In this document: in pieces, positions 62,096 through 64,000 of the stretch
Layout: every line of letters starts with the position of its first letter
How positions within the stretch are numbered: position 1 is the stretch's first letter
From: Pontederia crassipes
Lineage: Eukaryota > Streptophyta > Magnoliopsida > Commelinales > Pontederiaceae
DNA: 64,000 bases
Direction of reading: 5' to 3'
Assembly: GCA_030549335.1 (NCBI GenBank)
Contig: JAUKPH010000018.1
Location: 6,324,001 to 6,388,000 of the forward strand
Made by a program: the position numbers and the translations under genes
Notes under the pieces: model-generated
Told to the model about the DNA's origin: nothing
Databases searched by the model: none
Seen by the model: the letters and a program-made list of their open reading frames with translations, nothing else

Positions 62096-64000
62096 AAGTA
62101 TCTATAACTTATAGTTTTGAACCTAACTCTAAGACTCTAATCCCTAAGAGCGTTATCTTTGATTGTAACGGTTCAACTTCGGTTTCAAATAGAGTTAAAG
62201 ATCTAAAGATCTATCACCTCTTAGGACACCAAAAGGTTGTCATAAGTATCTATAACTTATAGCTATGAACCTAACTCTAAGACTCTAATCCCTAAGAGCG
62301 TTATCTTTGATTGTAACGGTTCAACTTCGGTTTGAAATAGAGTTAAAGTTCTAAAGATCTATCACCTCTTAGGACACCCAAAGGTCGTAATAAGTATCTA
62401 TAACTTATAGCTTTGAACCTAACTCTAAGTCTCTAATCCCCAAGAGCGTTATCTTTGATTGTAACGGTTCAACTTCGGTTTGAAATAGAATTAAAGTTCT
62501 AAAGATCTATCACCTCTTAGGACACCCAGAGGTTGTCATTAGTATCTATAACTTATAGCTTTGAACCTAACTCTAAGACTCTAATCCCTAAGAGCGTTAT
62601 CTTTGATTGTAACGGTTCAACTTCGGTTTGAAATAGAGTTAAAGTTCTAAAGATCTATCACCTCTTAGGACACCCAAAGGTTGTAACAAGTATCTATAAC
62701 TTATAGCTTTGAACCTAACTCTAAGACTCTAATCCCTAAGAGCGTTATCTTTGATTGTAACGGTTCAACTTCGGTTTGAAATAGAGTTAAAGTTCTAAAG
62801 ATCTATCACCTCTTAGGACACCCAAAGGTTGTAATAACTATCTATAACTTATAGCTTTGAACCTAACTCTAAGTCTCTAATCCCCAAGAGCGTTATCTTT
62901 AATTGTAACGGTTCAACTTCGGTTTGAAATAGAGTTAAAGTTCTAAAGATCTATCACCTCTTAGAACACCCAAAGGTTGTAATAAGTATCTATTACTTAT
63001 AGCTTTGAACCTAACTCTAAGACTCTAATCCCTAAGACCGTTATCATTGATTGTAACGGTTCAACTTCGGTTTGAAATAGAGTTAAAGTTCTAAAGATCT
63101 ATCACCTCTTAGGACACCCAAAGGTTGTCATAAGTATCTATAACTTATAGCTTTGAACCTAACTCTAAGACTCTAATCCCTAAGAGCGTTATCTTTGATT
63201 GTAACGGTTCAACTTCGGTTTGAAATAGAGTTAAAGTTCTAAAGATCTATCACCTCTTAGGACACTCAAAGGTTGTCATAAGTGTCTATAACTTATAGCT
63301 TTGAACCTAACTCTAAGACTCTAATCCCTAAGAGCGTTATCTTTGATTCTAACGGTTCAACTTCGGTTTGAAATAGAGTTAAAGTTCTAAAGATCTATCA
63401 CCTCTTAGGACACCCAAAGGTTGTAATAAATATCTATAACTTATAGCTTTGAACTTAACTCTAAGACTCTAATCCCTAAGAGCGTTATCTTTGATTGTAA
63501 TGGTTCAACTTCGGTTTGAAATAGAGTTAAAGTTCCAAAGATCTATCACCTCTTACGACACCCAATGGTTGTCATAAGTATCTATAACTTATAGCTTTGA
63601 ACCTAACTCTAAGACTCTAATCCCTAAGAGCGTTATCTTTGATTGTAACGGTTCAACTTCGGTTTGAAATAGAGTTAATGTTCTAAAGATCTATCACCTC
63701 TTAGGACACCCAAAGGTTGTAATAAGTATCTATAACTTATAGCTTTGAACCTAACTCTAAGACTCTAATCCCTAAGAGCGTTATCTTTGATTGTAACGGT
63801 TCAACTTCGGTTTCAAATAGAGTTAGAGATCTAAAGATCTATCACCTCTTAGGACACCCAAAGGTTGTCATAAGTATCTATAACTTATAGCTATGAACCT
63901 AACTCTAAGACTCTAATCCCTAAGAGCGTTATCTTTGATTGTAACGGTTCAACTTCGGTTTGAAATAGAGTTAAAGTTCTAAAGATCTATCACCTCTTAG
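62096..64000. repeat. Right-end satellite copied from the 10-monomer HOR
   Basis: TTTCAAATAG at 62183 and 63811 pair with 57151 at offsets of 5032 (34 monomers) and 6660 (45 monomers). GATTCTAACGG at 63345 pairs with 56685, again 6660 bp. So 63.0-64.0 kb follows 56.4-57.3 kb monomer by monomer. One unit, 63481-63628, has four private substitutions. The array continues past the end of the window in mid-monomer. Confidence 0.75.

Larger units (their letters stand above)
1..64000. repeat. 148-bp satellite DNA array, 432 monomers plus partial
   Basis: The entire window is a head-to-tail tandem array of one 148-bp monomer, all copies in the same orientation. Taking the AGCGTT motif as the start, units begin at 1, 149, 297, 445, 593, 741 and so on; the last, partial unit starts at 63925. 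No unique sequence, inverted segment or insertion interrupts it. Consensus GC is about 35% (29 C and 23 G by hand count). Most monomers differ from the consensus by only a handful of substitutions. Every indel I found is a single base: losses near 6509, 6600, 13276 and 23702, an insertion near 3543 and 11533, and ten copies of one 147-bp variant. Known families of this kind occupy centromeres, pericentromeres or subtelomeres and position nucleosomes; the unit is close to the 147 bp of a nucleosome core. Family and organism are not recognised. The array runs off both edges. Confidence 0.98.

Noticed and set aside
1-64000. Open reading frames in the array
   Set aside because: The monomer has many TAA and TAG triplets, and 148 is not a multiple of 3, so each frame cycles through all three phases. 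Only short, repeated, meaningless frames are possible.
1-64000. CRISPR array (regular repeats with spacers)
   Set aside because: The whole 148-bp period is conserved; there are no unique spacers between short repeats, no leader and no cas genes.
1-64000. Bacterial or phage repeat region, or an integron-like array
   Set aside because: Hundreds of near-identical monomers with nested higher-order repeats and no genes over 64 kb is not seen in bacterial genomes; it is typical of eukaryotic satellites.
1-64000. Origin, tRNA, rRNA or riboswitch structures in the hairpin-forming stretches
   Set aside because: The dyads are short and identical in every unit, and no tRNA boxes, rRNA signatures or flanking genes are present.
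1-64000. Naming the satellite after a known plant or animal centromere family
   Set aside because: The length fits several families, but I do not recognise the sequence and could not run a search, so no name is given.

Overview
The whole 64 kb window is one uninterrupted, head-to-tail satellite DNA array. The repeat unit is 148 bp, about 35% GC by my count of the consensus. In the phase that begins with the AGCGTT motif at base 1, the window holds 432 complete monomers plus a 76-bp partial one from 63925. Length bookkeeping supports this: 432 x 148 is 63936, the last unit starts 12 bp early, and the 1-bp indels I located add up to exactly -12. I see no gene, RNA gene, transposon, CRISPR array or unique sequence. 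Because 148 leaves a remainder of 1 when divided by 3, every reading frame passes through all three phases of a stop-rich monomer, so no long coding region is possible.

This is eukaryotic heterochromatin. A nucleosome-sized, AT-rich monomer kept at fixed length over tens of kilobases is typical of centromeric, pericentromeric or subtelomeric satellites, for example in flowering plants. I do not recognise the family and cannot name the organism. Centromere function is an inference.

Layout. 1-13 kb: a 9-monomer higher-order repeat (HOR, 1332 bp) duplicated in tandem, with the whole 3.4-kb segment (593-3997) repeated at 8584-11988; a 7-monomer duplication lies between them (4.8-6.4 kb). 13-21 kb: mixed monomers with 8-, 9- and 26-monomer echoes. 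21-27.6 kb: four copies of a module at spacings of 10, 14 and 12 monomers. 29.5-36.4 kb: a 13-monomer HOR (1923 bp) in three full copies plus a partial. 36.4-47.2 kb: a longer HOR of 23-25 monomers (3403 or 3699 bp) in three copies. 47.2-55 kb: rearranged pieces of that HOR, including a 20-monomer duplication. 54.9-57.9 kb: a 10-monomer tandem duplication. 58.4-62.1 kb: a 16-monomer duplication. The right end (63.0-64.0 kb) repeats 56.4-57.3 kb at a distance of 45 monomers.

The picture is of repeated unequal exchange or segmental copying in exact monomer multiples. Within each monomer I see a bulged dyad around CTTCGG, a 13-bp palindrome (CTATAACTTATAG), a 6-bp palindrome AGATCT and a CTAA-rich tail resembling degenerate plant-type telomere repeats. 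I found no encoded system; the information content is the array architecture.
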